64,000 nt of DNA, taken from Prostheceraeus crozeri. Taxonomy: Eukaryota > Platyhelminthes > Polycladida > Euryleptidae. A model generated the notes under the pieces. It was not told the DNA's origin. It was given only the letters and a program-made list of their open reading frames with translations, and did no database searches. Both the position numbers and the translations under genes were made by a program. Below, piece by piece: positions 1 to 15,500 of this stretch. Position 1 is the first letter of the stretch. Every line of letters starts with the position of its first letter. The DNA lies in NCBI GenBank assembly GCA_907163375.1, contig CAJQUW010011088.1, forward strand, positions 229,897-293,896, in the 5' to 3' direction.

Positions 1-410
1 AAAAGTATACATAGTTAAATCATCCACTGAAGACCATCCGTAGTCTAACAAGCTCTTTACACATGGATCGCAGTCGATTGCTATCCCTGTATCAGAAATG
101 TAAGCCATCTTAATTTTATTTGACACTATTTCAACTATCATCATCGCCCATATGAAATGTTATAAGATTTACAAGTTAGACTAAGCGTGCTACTATTTCC
201 AAATGAATAAAGTATACATGGTCAAATCATCCACTTAAGCCCATCCGTAGTCTAACAAGCTTTTTACACATGGATCGCAGTCGATTGCTATCCCTGTATC
301 ATGTAAGCCATCTTAATTTTATTTGACACTATTTCATCTACCATCATAACCCATATGAAGTGTCATAAGATTTACAAGTTAGACTAAGCGTTCTACTATT
401 TGTAAATGAA
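1..410 (-). repeat. Two 207-bp tandem units at the left end of the palindrome
   Basis: Two head-to-tail copies are recognised by CAGTCGATTGCTATCCCTGT at 71 and again at 278, a spacing of 207. They are reverse complements of the four units at 17,310-18,070. The first copy is cut by the window start, so more copies may lie to the left. Confidence 0.85.
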
Positions 411-3365
411 AGATATCGTTTCAAGAGTTTACAAGTTAGAAATTAAGTTTCAATGGTGTATACGTTAGAAATAAAGTTTTAGCTGTTTGTATATCAAAAT
501 AAAGTTTCAAGAGTTTACAAGTTAGAAATAAAGTTTTAGCTGTTTGTATATCAAAATAAAGTTTCAAGAGTTTACAAGTTAGAAATAAAGTTTCAATAGT
601 GTATGCGTTAGAAATAAAGTTTTAGCTGTTTGTAAAAATAAGATCGCAAGATTTACTAGTTTACAAGTTAGACTAAGTGTAAATTAAAAGTAAAATGATA
701 ACTGTTCACGAGTTAAAGCGTTGATGCAACGATGAACAATTAATAAGCTGAAAAGTTTTAGATTCACTTTAACATTACCATATGTTTACAGATAGAAATG
801 TATCACAGCAAAGCTACTTCATGAGTTAGTTTGCCAGGAGTGTATCATCTCAAACTTTTACTCCGACTGTGGAACATTGATTTCCATGATGACGATTTAA
901 ATAGTTAGATTCGATGACGAACAAGATTTACTAGTTTACAAGTTGGACAAAGCGTTCTACTATTTGTAAATGAAAAATATCATTTCAACAGTTTACCAGT
1001 TAGAAATAAAGTTTCCACAGTCTACAAGTTAAAAATAAAGTTTCAACCGTTTACAAGTTAAAAATGAAGTTTCAATAGTGTATATGTTAAGAATAAAGTT
1101 CTATCTGTTTATATGTTAGAAATAAAAATGAAGGTTCACCACTTTACAAGTTAAGAATAAAGTTTTATCTGCTTGTATGTCAGAAATGAAAAAAAGTTTC
1201 ACCAGTTTAAGAGCTAAAAATAAAGTTTCACCAGTTTGCAAGTTAAAAGTAATGTTTCAATAGTGCATATGTTAAGAATAAAGTTTTATCTGTTTGTATG
1301 TTAGAAATAGAATGAAGTTTCACCAGTTGGCCAGTTAAGAATAAAGTTCTATCTGTTTATATGTTAGAAATAGAATGAAGTTTCACCAGTTGGCAAGTTA
1401 AGAATAAAGTTTTATCTGTTTGTATGATAGAAATAAAACAAAGTTTCAACCGTTTACAAGTTAAAAATAAAGTTTCAATAGTTTACAAGTTAAGAATGAA
1501 GTTTCACCAGTTTACAAGCTACGAATAAAGTTCTATCTGTTTAAGTTTACAAGTTAAGAATAAAGTTCTATCTGTTTGTATGTTAGAAATAAAACAAAGT
1601 TTCAACCGTTAACAAGTTAAAAATAAAGTTTCAATAGTTTCCAAGTTAAAACTATTGTTTTACGAGTTGCCAAGTAAAGAATAAATTTTTATCTGTTTAC
1701 ATGTTAGAAATAGAATGAAGTTTCATCAGTTTACAAGTTATGAATAAAGTTCTATCTGTTTGGTTGTTAGAAATAAAACAAAGTTTCAACCGTTAAGAAG
1801 TTAAAATAAAGTTTCAATAGTTTGCAAGTTAAAACTAATGTTTCACCAGTTGGCAAGTTAAGAATAAAGTTTTATCTGTTTATATGTCAGAAATAGAATG
1901 ACGTTTCACCAGTTGGCAAGTTAAGAATAAAGTTTTATCTGTTTATATGTTAGAAATATAATGAAGCTTCACCAGTTTACAAGTTAAGATTAAAGTTTTA
2001 TCTGCTTGTATGTCAGAAATGAAATAAAGTTTCACCAGTTGAAAAGTTAAAAACAAAGTTTCAATAATGGTTACGTTAGAAATAAAGTTTCAACCGTTAC
2101 CGTTTACAAGTTAAAAATAAAGTTTCAATAGTGTGTATGTTAAGAATAAAGTTCTATCTGTTTGTATGTTAGAAATAGAATGAAGTTTCACCAGTTGGCA
2201 AGTTAAGAATAAAGTTTTATCTGTTTGTATGTTAGAAATAAAACAAAGTTTCAACCGTTTACAAGTTAAGAATAAAGTTTCAATAGTCTATATGTTAAGA
2301 ATAAAGTTCTATCTGTTTATATGTTAGAAATAGAATGAAGTTTCACCAGTTTACAAGTTAAAATAAAGCTCTATCTGTTTATATGTTAGAAATAAAATGA
2401 AGTTTCATCAGTTTACAAGTTAAGAATAAAGTTTTATCTGTTTGTATGTTAGAAATAAAACAAAGTTTCAGCCGTTAACAAGTTAAAAATAAAGCTTCAA
2501 TAGTTTGCAAGTTAAAACTAATGTTTCACCAGTTGGCAAGTTAAGAATAAAGTTCCATCTGTTTATATGTTAGAAATAAATTGAAGTTTCATCAGTTTAC
2601 AAGTTAAGAATAAAGTTTTATCTGTTTGTATGTTAGAAATATAACAAAGTTTCAATCGTTAACAAGTTAAAAATAAAGTTTCAATAGTTTGCAAGTTAAA
2701 ACTTATGTTTGAATAGTGCGTATGTTAAGAATAAAGTTTTATCTGTTCGTATGTTAGAAATAAAATGAAGCTTCACCAGTTTACAAGTTAAGAATAAAGT
2801 TTTATGAGCTTGTATGTTAGAAATGAAATGAAGTTTCACCAGTTTACAAATTAAAAATAAAGTTTCAATAGTGTGTACGTTAGAAATAAAGTTTCAACCG
2901 TTTACAAGTTAAAAATATAGTTTCAACAGTGTCTACGTTAGAAATAAAGTTTTATCTGTTTGTAAAGTACGATCGTAGGATTTACTAGTTTGCAAGTTAG
3001 ACTCAGCATTCTACTAGTTGTAAATGAAAAATATCGTTTCAACAGTTTACAGATTAGAATAAAGTTTCAATAGTGTGCACCTTAGAAATAAAGTTATGAC
3101 TGTTTGTGTGTGTTAGAAATAAAGTTTCAACCGTTTACAAGTTAAAAATAAAGTTTCAACAGTGTGTAAGTTAGAAATAAAGTTTTAGCTGTTTATATGT
3201 TAGAAACAAAATAAAGTTTCAACATTTTACAACTTGAAAAATAAAGTTTCAACAGTGTGTAAGTTAGAAATAAAGTTTTAGCTGTTTATATGTTAGAAAC
3301 AAAATAAAGTTTCAACATTTTACAACTTGAAAAATAAAGTTTCAACAGTGTGTACGTTAGAAATA
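411..3365 (+). repeat. Left arm monomer array
   Basis: Tandem degenerate monomers, consensus near AAGAATAAAGTTTTATCTG followed by TTTGTATGTTAG, alternate with AAATAAAGTTTCAATAG types. They are interrupted by a unique-looking segment at about 640-960 that recurs inverted at 16,640-16,930. A landmark containing TACGATCGTAGGATTTACTAG near 2,965 recurs inverted at each higher-order repeat boundary in the right arm. Confidence 0.9.
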
Positions 3366-3565
3366 AATGAAAGTAAGAACTTCATCTTATTAGTATTCAA
3401 AGCATGTTTTGTAAATCAAATGTGCTTTATACTGACATGATAGAATCAAATGAACTTGACAAACACGTTTGTCAAGCTTGATTCTGTCATGTCAGTATGA
3501 CGCACATTTGATTTACAAAACATGCTTTGAATACTAATACGATGAAGTTCTTACTTTCATTTATT
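3366..3565. repeat. Central near-perfect hairpin of the palindrome
   Basis: About 100 bp on each side of 3,465/3,466 are nearly perfect reverse complements. The innermost part is CTTGACAAAC-AC-GTTTGTCAAG at 3,455-3,476, flanked by matched segments such as AAAGCATGTTTTGTAAATCA and its complement. A small asymmetry lies next to the inner stem. This segment is not made of the 29-34 bp monomers, so it marks a distinct core. Confidence 0.9.
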
Positions 3566-6500
3566 TCTAACGTATATACTGTTGAAACTTTATTTTTCAA
3601 GTTGTAAACTGTTGAAACTTTATTTTGTTTCTAACATATAAACAGTTAAAACTTTATTTCTAACGTACACACTGTTAAAACTTTATTTTTAACTTGTAAA
3701 CGCCTGAAACTTAATTTCTAACGCACAAAGCGCTTAAACTTTATTTCCATCATACACACTATTGAAACTTTATTTTAATCTATAAACTGTTAAAACGATA
3801 TTTTTCATTTACAACAAGTAGAACGCTGAGTCTAACTTGCAAACTAGTAAATCTTACGATCTAGTCTTACAAACAGTTATACCTTTCTTTCTAGCATTTA
3901 AACTGTCATACATCTATTCCTAACATACAAGCAGTTAAAACTTTATTTCTAACTTACAAACAGATAAAACTTTATTCCTAACGTACACACTGTTGAAACT
4001 TTATTTTTTAGCTTGTAAACTGTTGAAACTTTGTTTTGTTTCTAACATATAAACAGATGAAACTTTATTTCTAACATACACACTGTTGAAACTTTATTTT
4101 TAACTTGTAAACGGTCGAAACTTTATTTCTAACACACACAAACAGTCATAACTTTATTTCTAACGTGCACACTATTGAAACTTTATTCTAATCTGTAAAC
4201 TGTTGAAACGATATTTTTCATTTACAACTAGTAGAATGATGAGTCTAACTTGCAAACTAGTAAATCCTACGATCGTACTTTACAAACAGATAAAACTTTA
4301 TTTCTAACGTAGACACTGTTGAAACTATATTTTTAACTTGTAAACGGTTGAAACTTTATTTCTAACGTACACACTATTGAAACTTTATTTTTAATTTGTA
4401 AACTGGTGAAACTTCATTTCATTTCTAACATACAAGCTGATAAAACTTTATTCTTAACATACACACTATTGAAACATACGTTTTAACTTGCAAACTATTG
4501 AAACTTTATTTTTAACTTCTTAACGATTGAAACTTTGTTTTACTTCTAATATACAAGCAGATAAAACTTTATTCTTAACTTGTAAACTAGTGAAACTTTA
4601 TTCTATTTCTAACATATAAACAGATAAAACTTTATTCTTAACTTGCCAACTGGTGAAACATTAGTTTTAACTTGCAAACTATTGAAACTTTATTTTTTAC
4701 TTGTCAACGATTGAAACTTTGTTTTATTTCTAACATATAAACAGATAGAACTTTATTCTTAACATATACACTATTGAAACTTTATTTTTAACTTGTTAAC
4801 GGCTGAAACTTTGTTTTATTTCTAAAATACAAACAGATAAAACTTTATTCTTAACTTGTAAACTGATGAAACTTCATTTTATTTCTAACAAATAAACAGA
4901 TAGAACTTTATTCTTAACTTGTAAACTGGTGAAACTTCATTCTATTTCTAACATATAAACAGATAGAACTTTATTCTTAACATATACACTATTGAAACTT
5001 TATTCTTAACTTGTAAACGGTTGAAACTTTGTTTTATTACTAACATACAAACATATAGAACTTTATTCTTAACTTTCCAACTGGTGAAACTTCAATTTAT
5101 TTTTAACATACAAACAGATAGAACTTTATTCTTAACATACACACTATTGAAACTTTATTTTTAACTTGTAAACGGTAACGGTTGAAACTTTATTTCTAAC
5201 GTACACATTATTGAAACTTTGTTTTTAACTTTTCAACTGGTGAAACTTTATTTCATTTCTGACATACAAGCAGATAAAACTTTAATCTTAACTTGTAAAC
5301 TGGTGAAGCTTCATTATATTTCTAACATACAAACAGATAAAACTTTATTCTTAACATACGCACTATTGAAACTTCATTTTTAACTTGCAAACTATTGAAA
5401 CTTTATTTTTAACTTGTTAGCGGTTGAAACATTGTTTTATTTCTAACATACAAGCAGTTAAAACTTTATTTCTAACTTACAAACAGATAAAACTTTATTC
5501 CTAACGTACACACTGTTGAAACTTTATTTTTTAGCTTGTAAACTGTTGAAACTTTGTTTTGTTTCTAACATATAAACAGATAAAACTTTATTACTAACAT
5601 ACACACTGTTGAAACTTTATTTTTAACTTGTAAACGGTCGAAACTTTATTTCTAACACACACAAACAGTCATAACTTTATTTTTAACGTGCACACTATTG
5701 AAACTTTATTCTAATCTGTAAACTGTTGAAACGATATTTTTCATTTACAACTAGTAGAATGCTGAGTCTAACTTGCAAACTAGTAAATCCTACGATCGTA
5801 CTTTACAAACAGATAAAACTTTATTTCTAACGTAGACACTGTTGAAACTTTATTTTTAACTTGTAAACGGTTGAAACTTTATTTCTAACGTACACACTAT
5901 TGAAACTTTATTTTTAATTTGTAAACTGGTGAAACTTCATTTTATTTCTAACATACAAGCTGATAAAACTTTATTCTTAACTTGTAAACTGGTGAAGCTT
6001 CATTTTATTTCTAACATACAAACAGATAAAACTTTATTCTTAACATACGCACTATTGAAACATAAGTTTTAACTTGCAAACTATTGAAACTTTATTTTTA
6101 ACTTCTTAACGATTGAAACTTTGTTATATTTCTAATATACAAGCAGATAAAACTTTATTCTTAACTTGTAAACTAGTGAAACTTTATTCTATTTCTAACA
6201 TATAAACAGATAAAACTTTATTCTTAACTTGCCAACTGGTGAAACATTAGTTTTAACTTGCAAACTATTGAAACTTTATTTTTTACTTGTCAACGATTGA
6301 AACTTTGTTTTATTTCTAACATATAAACAGATAGAACTTTATTCTTAACATATACACTATTAAAACTTTATTTTTAACTTGTTAACGGCTGAAACTTTGT
6401 TTTATTTCTAAAATGCAAACAGATAAAACTTTATTCTTAACTTGTAAACTGATGAAACTTCATTTTATTTCTAACAAATAAACAGATAGAACTTTATTCT

Positions 6501-9500
6501 TAACTTGTAAACTGGTGAAACTTCATTCTATTTCTAACATATAAACAGATAGAACTTTATTCTTAACATATACACTATTGAAACTTTATTCTTAACTTGT
6601 AAACGGTTGAAACTTTGTTTTATTACTAACATACAAACATATAGAACTTTATTCTTAACTTTCCAACTGGTGAAACTTCAATTTATTTCTAACATACAAA
6701 CAGATAGAACTTTATTCTTAACATACACACTATTGAAACTTTATTTTTAACTTGTAAACGGTAACGGTTGAAACTTTATTTCTAACGTACACATTATTGA
6801 AACTTTGTTTTTAACTTTTCAACTGGTGAAACTTTATTTCATTTCTGACATACAAGCAGATAAAACTTTAATCTTAACTTGTAAACTGGTGAAGCTTCAT
6901 TATATTTCTAACATACAAACAGATAAAACTTTATTCTTAACATACGCACTATTGAAACTTTATTTTTAACTTGCAAACTATTGAAACTTTATTTTTAACT
7001 TGTTAGCGGTTGAAACATTGTTTTATTTCTAACATACAAGCAGTTAAAACTTTATTTCTAACTTACAAACAGATAAAACTTTATTCCTAACGTACACACT
7101 GTTGAAACTTTATTTTTTAGCTTGTAAACTGTTGAAACTTTGTTTTGTTTCTAACATATAAACAGATAAAACTTTATTACTAACATACACACTGTTGAAA
7201 CTTTATTTTTAACTTGTAAACGGTCGAAACTTTATTTCTAACACACACAAACAGTCATAACTTTATTTTTAACGTGCACACTATTGAAACTTTATTCTAA
7301 TCTGTAAACTGTTGAAACGATATTTTTCATTTACAACTAGTAGAATGCTGAGTCTAACTTGCAAACTAGTAAATCCTACGATCGTACTTTACAAACAAAT
7401 AAAACTTTATTTCTAACGTAGACACTGTTGAAACTTTATTTTTAACTTGTAAACGGTTGAAACTTTATTTCTAACGTACACACTATTGAAACTTTATTTT
7501 TAATTTGTAAACTGGTGAAACTTCATTTTATTTCTAACATACAAGCTGATAAAACTTTATTCTTAACTTGTAAACTGGTGAAGCTTCATTTTATTTCTAA
7601 CATACAAACAGATAAAACTTTATTCTTAACATACGCACTATTGAAACATAAGTTTTAACTTGCAAACTATTGAAACTTTATTTTTAACTTCTTAACGATT
7701 GAAACTTTGTTTTATTTAAAACATACAAACAGATAAAACTTTATTCTTAACTTGTAAACTGGTGAAACTTTGTTTTATTTCTGACATATAAACACATAGA
7801 ACTTTATTCTTAACTTGCCAACTGGTGAAACATTAGTTTTAACTTGCAAACTATTGAAACTTTATTTTTTACTTGTTAACGATTGAAACTTTGTTTTATT
7901 TCTAACATACAAACAGATAAAACTTTATTCTTAACTTGTAAACTGGTGAAACTTTATTCTATTTCTAATATATAAACAGATAAAACTTTATTCTTAACTT
8001 GCCAACTGGTGAAACATTAGTTTTAACTTGCAAACTATTGAAACTTTATTTTTAACTTGTTAACGACTGAAACTTCGTTTTATTTCTAACATACAAACAG
8101 ATAAAACTTTATTCTTAACTTGTAAACTGATGAAACTTCAATTTATTTCTAACATATAAACAGATAGAACTTTATTCTTAACTTGTAAACTGGTGAAACT
8201 TCATTCTATTTCTAACATATAAACAGATAAAACTTTATTCTTAACTTGCCAACTGGTGAAATATTAGTTTTTACTTGCAAACTATTGAAACTTTATTTTT
8301 TACTTGTTAAAGATTGAAACTTTGTTTTATTTATAACATATAAACAGATAGAACTTTATTCTTAACATATACACTATTGAAACTTTATTTTTAACTTGTT
8401 AACGGCTGAAACTTTGTTTTATTTCTAAAATACAAACAGATAAAACTTTATTCTTAACTTGTAAACTGATGAAACTTCATTTTATTTCTAACATATAAAC
8501 AGATAGAACTTTATTCTTAACTTGTGAACTCGTGAAACTTCATTCTATTTCTAACATATAAACAGATAGAACTTTATTCTTAACATATACACTATTGAAA
8601 CTTTATTCTTAACTTGTAAACGGTTGAAACTTTGTTTTATTACTAACATACAAACATATAGAACTTTATTCTTAACTTGCCAACTGGTGAAACTTCAATT
8701 TATTTCTAACATACAAACAGATAGAACTTTATTCTTAACATACACACTATTGAAACTTTATTTTTAACTTGTAAACGGTAACGGTTGAAACTTTATTTCT
8801 AACGTACACATTATTGAAACTTTGTTTTTAACTTTTCAACTGGTGAAACTTTATTTCATTTCTGACATACAAGCAGATAAAACTTTAATCTTAACTTGTA
8901 AACTGGTGAAGCTTCATTATATTTCTAACATACAAACAGATAAAACTTTATTCTTAACATACGCACTATTGAAACTTTATTTTTAACTTGTTAACGGCTG
9001 AAACTTTGTTTTATTTCTAAAATGCAAACAGATAAAACTTTATTCTTAACTTGTAAACTGATGAAACTTCATTTTATTTCTAACAAATAAACAGATAGAA
9101 CTTTATTCTTAACTTGTAAACTGGTGAAACTTCATTCTATTTCTAACATATAAACAGATAGAACTTTATTCTTAACATATACACTATTGAAACTTTATTC
9201 TTAACTTGTAAACGGTTGAAACTTTGTTTTATTACTAACATACAAACATATAGAACTTTATTCTTAACTTTCCAACTGGTGAAACTTCAATTTATTTCTA
9301 ACATACAAACAGATAGAACTTTATTCTTAACATACACACTATTGAAACTTTATTTTTAACTTGTAAACGGTAACGGTTGAAACTTTATTTCTAACGTACA
9401 CATTATTGAAACTTTGTTTTTAACTTTTCAACTGGTGAAACTTTATTTCATTTCTGACATACAAGCAGATAAAACTTTAATCTTAACTTGTAAACTGGTG

Positions 9501-12500
9501 AAGCTTCATTATATTTCTAACATACAAACAGATAAAACTTTATTCTTAACATACGCACTATTGAAACTTTATTTTTAACTTGCAAACTATTGAAACTTTA
9601 TTTTTAACTTGTTAGCGGTTGAAACATTGTTTTATTTCTAACATACAAGCAGTTAAAACTTTATTTCTAACTTACAAACAGATAAAACTTTATTCCTAAC
9701 GTACACACTGTTGAAACTTTATTTTTTAGCTTGTAAACTGTTGAAACTTTGTTTTGTTTCTAACATATAAACAGATAAAACTTTATTACTAACATACACA
9801 CTGTTGAAACTTTATTTTTAACTTGTAAACGGTCGAAACTTTATTTCTAACACACACAAACAGTCATAACTTTATTTTTAACGTGCACACTATTGAAACT
9901 TTATTCTAATCTGTAAACTGTTGAAACGATATTTTTCATTTACAACTAGTAGAATGCTGAGTCTAACTTGCAAACTAGTAAATCCTACGATCGTACTTTA
10001 CAAACAGATAAAACTTTATTTCTAACGTAGACACTGTTGAAACTTTATTTTTAACTTGTAAACGGTTGAAACTTTATTTCTAACGTACACACTATTGAAA
10101 CTTTATTTTTAATTTGTAAACTGGTGAAACTTCATTTTATTTCTAACATACAAGCTGATAAAACTTTATTCTTAACTTGTAAACTGGTGAAGCTTCATTT
10201 TATTTCTAACATACAAACAGATAAAACTTTATTCTTAACATACGCACTATTGAAACATAAGTTTTAACTTGCAAACTATTGAAACTTTATTTTTAACTTC
10301 TTAACGATTGAAACTTTGTTTTATTTAAAACATACAAACAGATAAAACTTTATTCTTAACTTGTAAACTGGTGAAACTTTGTTTTATTTCTGACATATAA
10401 ACACATAGAACTTTATTCTTAACTTGCCAACTGGTGAAACATTAGTTTTAACTTGCAAACTATTGAAACTTTATTTTTTACTTGTTAACGATTGAAACTT
10501 TGTTTTATTTCTAACATACAAACAGATAAAACTTTATTCTTAACTTGTAAACTGGTGAAACTTTATTCTATTTCTAATATATAAACAGATAAAACTTTAT
10601 TCTTAACTTGCCAACTGGTGAAACATTAGTTTTAACTTGCAAACTATTGAAACTTTATTTTTAACTTGTTAACGACTGAAACTTCGTTTTATTTCTAACA
10701 TACAAACAGATAAAACTTTATTCTTAACTTGTAAACTGATGAAACTTCAATTTATTTCTAACATATAAACAGATAGAACTTTATTCTTAACTTGTAAACT
10801 GGTGAAACTTCATTCTATTTCTAACATATAAACAGATAAAACTTTATTCTTAACTTGCCAACTGGTGAAATATTAGTTTTTACTTGCAAACTATTGAAAC
10901 TTTATTTTTTACTTGTTAAAGATTGAAACTTTGTTTTATTTCTAACATATAAACAGATAGAACTTTATTCTTAACATATACACTATTGAAACTTTATTTT
11001 TAACTTGTTAACGGCTGAAACTTTGTTTTATTTCTAAAATACAAACAGATAAAACTTTATTCTTAACTTGTAAACTGATGAAACTTCATTTTATTTCTAA
11101 CATATAAACAGATAGAACTTTATTCTTAACTTGTAAACTCGTGAAACTTCATTCTATTTCTAACATATAAACAGATAGAACTTTATTCTTAACATATACA
11201 CTATTGAAACTTTATTCTTAACTTGTAAACGGTTGAAACTTTGTTTTATTACTAACATACAAACATATAGAACTTTATTCTTAACTTGCCAACTGGTGAA
11301 ACTTCAATCTATTTCTAACATACAAACAGATAGAACTTTATTCTTAACATACACACTATTGAAACTTTATTTTTAACTTGTAAACGGTAACGGTTGAAAC
11401 TTTATTTCTAACGTACACATTATTGAAACTTTGTTTTTAACTTTTCAACTGGTGAAACTTTATTTCATTTCTGACATACAAGCAGATAAAACTTTAATCT
11501 TAACTTGTAAACTGGTGAAGCTTCATTATATTTCTAACATACAAACAGATAAAACTTTATTCTTAACATACGCACTATTGAAACTTTATTTTTAACTTGC
11601 AAACTATTGAAACTTTATTTTTAACTTGTTAGCGGTTGAAACATTGTTTTATTTCTAACATACAAGCAGTTAAAACTTTATTTCTAACTTACAAACAGAT
11701 AAAACTTTATTCCTAACGTACACACTGTTGAAACTTTATTTTTTAGCTTGTAAACTGTTGAAACTTTGTTTTGTTTCTAACATATAAACAGATAAAATTT
11801 TATTTCTAACATACACACTGTTGAAACTTTATTTTTAACTTGTAAACGGTCGAAACTTTATTTCTAACACACACAAACAGTCATAACTTTATTTTTAACG
11901 TGCACACTATTGAAACTTTATTCTAATCTGTAAACTGTTGAAACGATATTTTTCATTTACAACTAGTAGAATGCTAAGTCTAACTTGCAAACTAGTAAAT
12001 CCTACGATCGTACTTTACAAACAGATAAAACTTTATTTCTAACGTAGACACTGTTGAAACTATATTTTTAACTTGTAAACGGTTGAAACTTTATTTCTAA
12101 CGTACACACTATTGAAACTTTATTTTTAATTTGTAAACTGGTGAAACTTCATTTTATTTCTAACATACAAGCAGATGAAACTTTATTCTTAACTTGTAAA
12201 CTGGTGAAGCTTCATTTTATTTCTAACATACAAACAGATAAAACTTTATTCTTAACATACGCACTATTGAAACATAAGTTTTAACTGGCAAACTATTGAA
12301 ACTTTATTTTTAACTTGTTAACGATTGAAACTTTGTTTTATTTCTAACATACAAACAGATAAAACTTTATTCTTAACTTGTAAACTGGTGAAACTTTATT
12401 CTATTTCTAACATATAAACAGATAAAACTTTATTCTTAACTTGCCAACTGGTGAAACATTAGTTTTAACTTGCAAACTATTGAAACTTTATTTTTTACTT

Positions 12501-15500
12501 GTTAACGATTGAAACTTTGTTTTATTTCTAACATATAAACAGATAGAACTTTATTCTTAACATATACACTATTGAAACTTTATTTTTAACTTGTTAACGG
12601 CTGAAACTTTGTTTTATTTCTAGCATACAAACAGATAAAACTTTATTCTTAACTTGTAAACTGGTGAAACTTCATTTTATTTCTAACATACAAACAGATA
12701 AAACTTTATTCTTAACATACGCCTATTGAAACATTAGTTTTAACTTGCAAACTATTGAAACTTTATTTTTAACTTGTTAACGATTAAAACTTCGTTTTAT
12801 TTCTAACATACAAACAGATAAAACTTTATTCTTAACTTGTAAACTGATGAAACTTCAATTTATTTCTAACATATAAACAGATAGAACTTTATTCTTAACT
12901 TGTAAACTGGTGAAACTTCATTCTATTTCTAACATATAAACAGATAAAACTTTATTCTTAACTTGCCAACTGGTGAAATATTAGTTTTTACTTGCAAACT
13001 ATTGAAACTTTATTTTTTACTTGTTAAAGATTGAAACTTTGTTTTATTTCTAACATATAAACAGATAGAACTTTATTCTTAACTTGTAAACTGGTGAAAC
13101 TTCATTCTATTTCTAACATATAAACAGATCGAACTTTATTCTTAACATATACACTATTGAAACTTTATTTTTAACTTGTTAACGGCTGAAACTTTGTTTC
13201 AATTCAAAAATACAAACAGATAAAACTTTATTCTTAACTTGTAAACGGTTGAAACTTTGTTTTATTACTAACATATAAACAGATAGAACTTTATTCTTAA
13301 CTTGCCAACTGGTGAAACTTCAATTTCTTTCTAACATACAAACAGATAGAATTTTATTCTTAACATACACACTATTGAAACTTTATTTTTAACTTGTAAA
13401 CGGTAACGGTTGAAACTTTATTTCTAACGTACACATTATTGAGACTTTGTTTTTAACTTTTCAACTGGTGAAACTTTATTTCATTTCTGACATACAAGCA
13501 GATAAAACTTTATTCATAACTCGTAAACTGGTGAAGCTTCATTTTATTTCTAACATACAAACAGATAAAACTTTATTCTTAACATACGCACTATTGAAAC
13601 ATTAGTTTTAACTTGCAAACTATTGAAACTTTATTTTTAACTTGTTAGCGGTAGAAACATTGTTTTATTTCTAACATACAAACAGATAAAACTTTATTCT
13701 TAACTTGTAAACTGATGAAACTTCAATTTATTTCTAACATATAAACAGATAGAACTTTATTCTTAACTTGTAAACTGGTGAAACTTCATTCTATTTCTAA
13801 CATATAAACAGATAAAACTTTATTACTAACATACACACTGTTGAAACTTTATTTTTAACTTTCAAACTATTTAAACTTTATTTTTAACTTGTTAACTTTT
13901 GAAACTTTGTTTTATTACTAACATACAAACAGATAGAACTTTATTCTTAACTTGTAAACATATGAAACTTCAATTTATTTCTAACATATAAACAGATAGA
14001 ACTTTATTCTTAACTTGTAAACTGGTGAAACTTCATTCTATTTCAAACATATAAACAGATAAAACTTTTTTCTTAACTTGCCAACTGGTGAAACATTAGT
14101 TTTAACTTGCAAACTATTGAAACTTTATTTTTAACTTGTTAACGGTTGAAACTTTGTTTTATTTCTAACATACAAACAGATAAAACTTTATTCTTAACAT
14201 ACGCACTATTGAAACATTAGTTTTAACTTGCAAACTATTGAAACTTTATTTTTAACTTGTTAGCGGTAGAAACATTGTTTTATTTCTAACATACAAACAG
14301 ATAAAACTTTATTCTTAACTTGTAAACTGATGAAACTTCAATTTATTTCTAACATATAAACAGATAGAACTTTATTCTTAACTTGTAAACTGGTGAAACT
14401 TCATTTTATTTCTAACATATAAACAGATAAAACTTTATTCTTAACTTGCCAACTAGTGAAACATTAGTTTTAACTTTCAAACTATTTAAACTTTATTTTT
14501 AACTTGTTAACTTTTGAAACTTTGTTTTATTACTAACATACAAACAGATAAAACTTTATTCTTAACTTGTAAACTGATGAAACTTCAATTTATTTCTAAC
14601 ATATAAACAGATAGAACTTTATTCTTAACTTGTAAACTGGTGAAACTTCATTCTATTTCAAACATATAAACAGATAAAACTTTTTTCTTAACTTGCCAAC
14701 TGGTGAAACATTAGTTTTAACTTGCAAACTATTGAAACTTTATTTTTAACTTGTTAACGGTTGAAACTTTGTTTTATTTCTAACATACAAACAGATAGAA
14801 CTCTATTCTTAACTTTTAAACTGGTGAAACTTCATTCTTAACTTGTAAACTATTGAAACTTTATTTTTAACTTGTAAACTTGTGAAACTTTATTATATTT
14901 CTAACATATAAACAGATAAAACTTTATTCTTAACTTGCCAACTGGTGAAACATTAGTTTTAACTTGCAAATTATTGAAACTTTATTTTTTACTTGTTAAC
15001 GATTCAAACTTTGTTTTATTTCTAACATATAAGCAGATAGAACTCTATTCTTAACATATACACTATTGAAACATTAGTTTTAACTTGTTAACGGTTGAAA
15101 CTTTGTTTTATTTCTAACATACAAACAGATAAAACTTTGTTTTTAACTTGTAAACTTGTGAAACTTCATTCTATTTCTAACATATAAACAGATAGAACTT
15201 TATTCTTAACATATACACTATTGAAACTTTATTCTAAACTTGTAAATGGTTGAAACTTTGTTTTATTTCTAACATACAAACAGATAGAACTTTATTCTTA
15301 ACTTGCCAACTGGTGAAACTTCAATTTATTTCTAACATACATACAGATAAAACTTTATTCTTAACATACACACTATTGAAACTTTATTTTTAACTTGTAA
15401 ACGGTAACGGTTGAAACTTTATTTCTAACGTACACATTATTGAGACTTTGTTTTTAACTTTTCAACTGGTGAAACTTTATTTCATTTCTGACATACAAGC

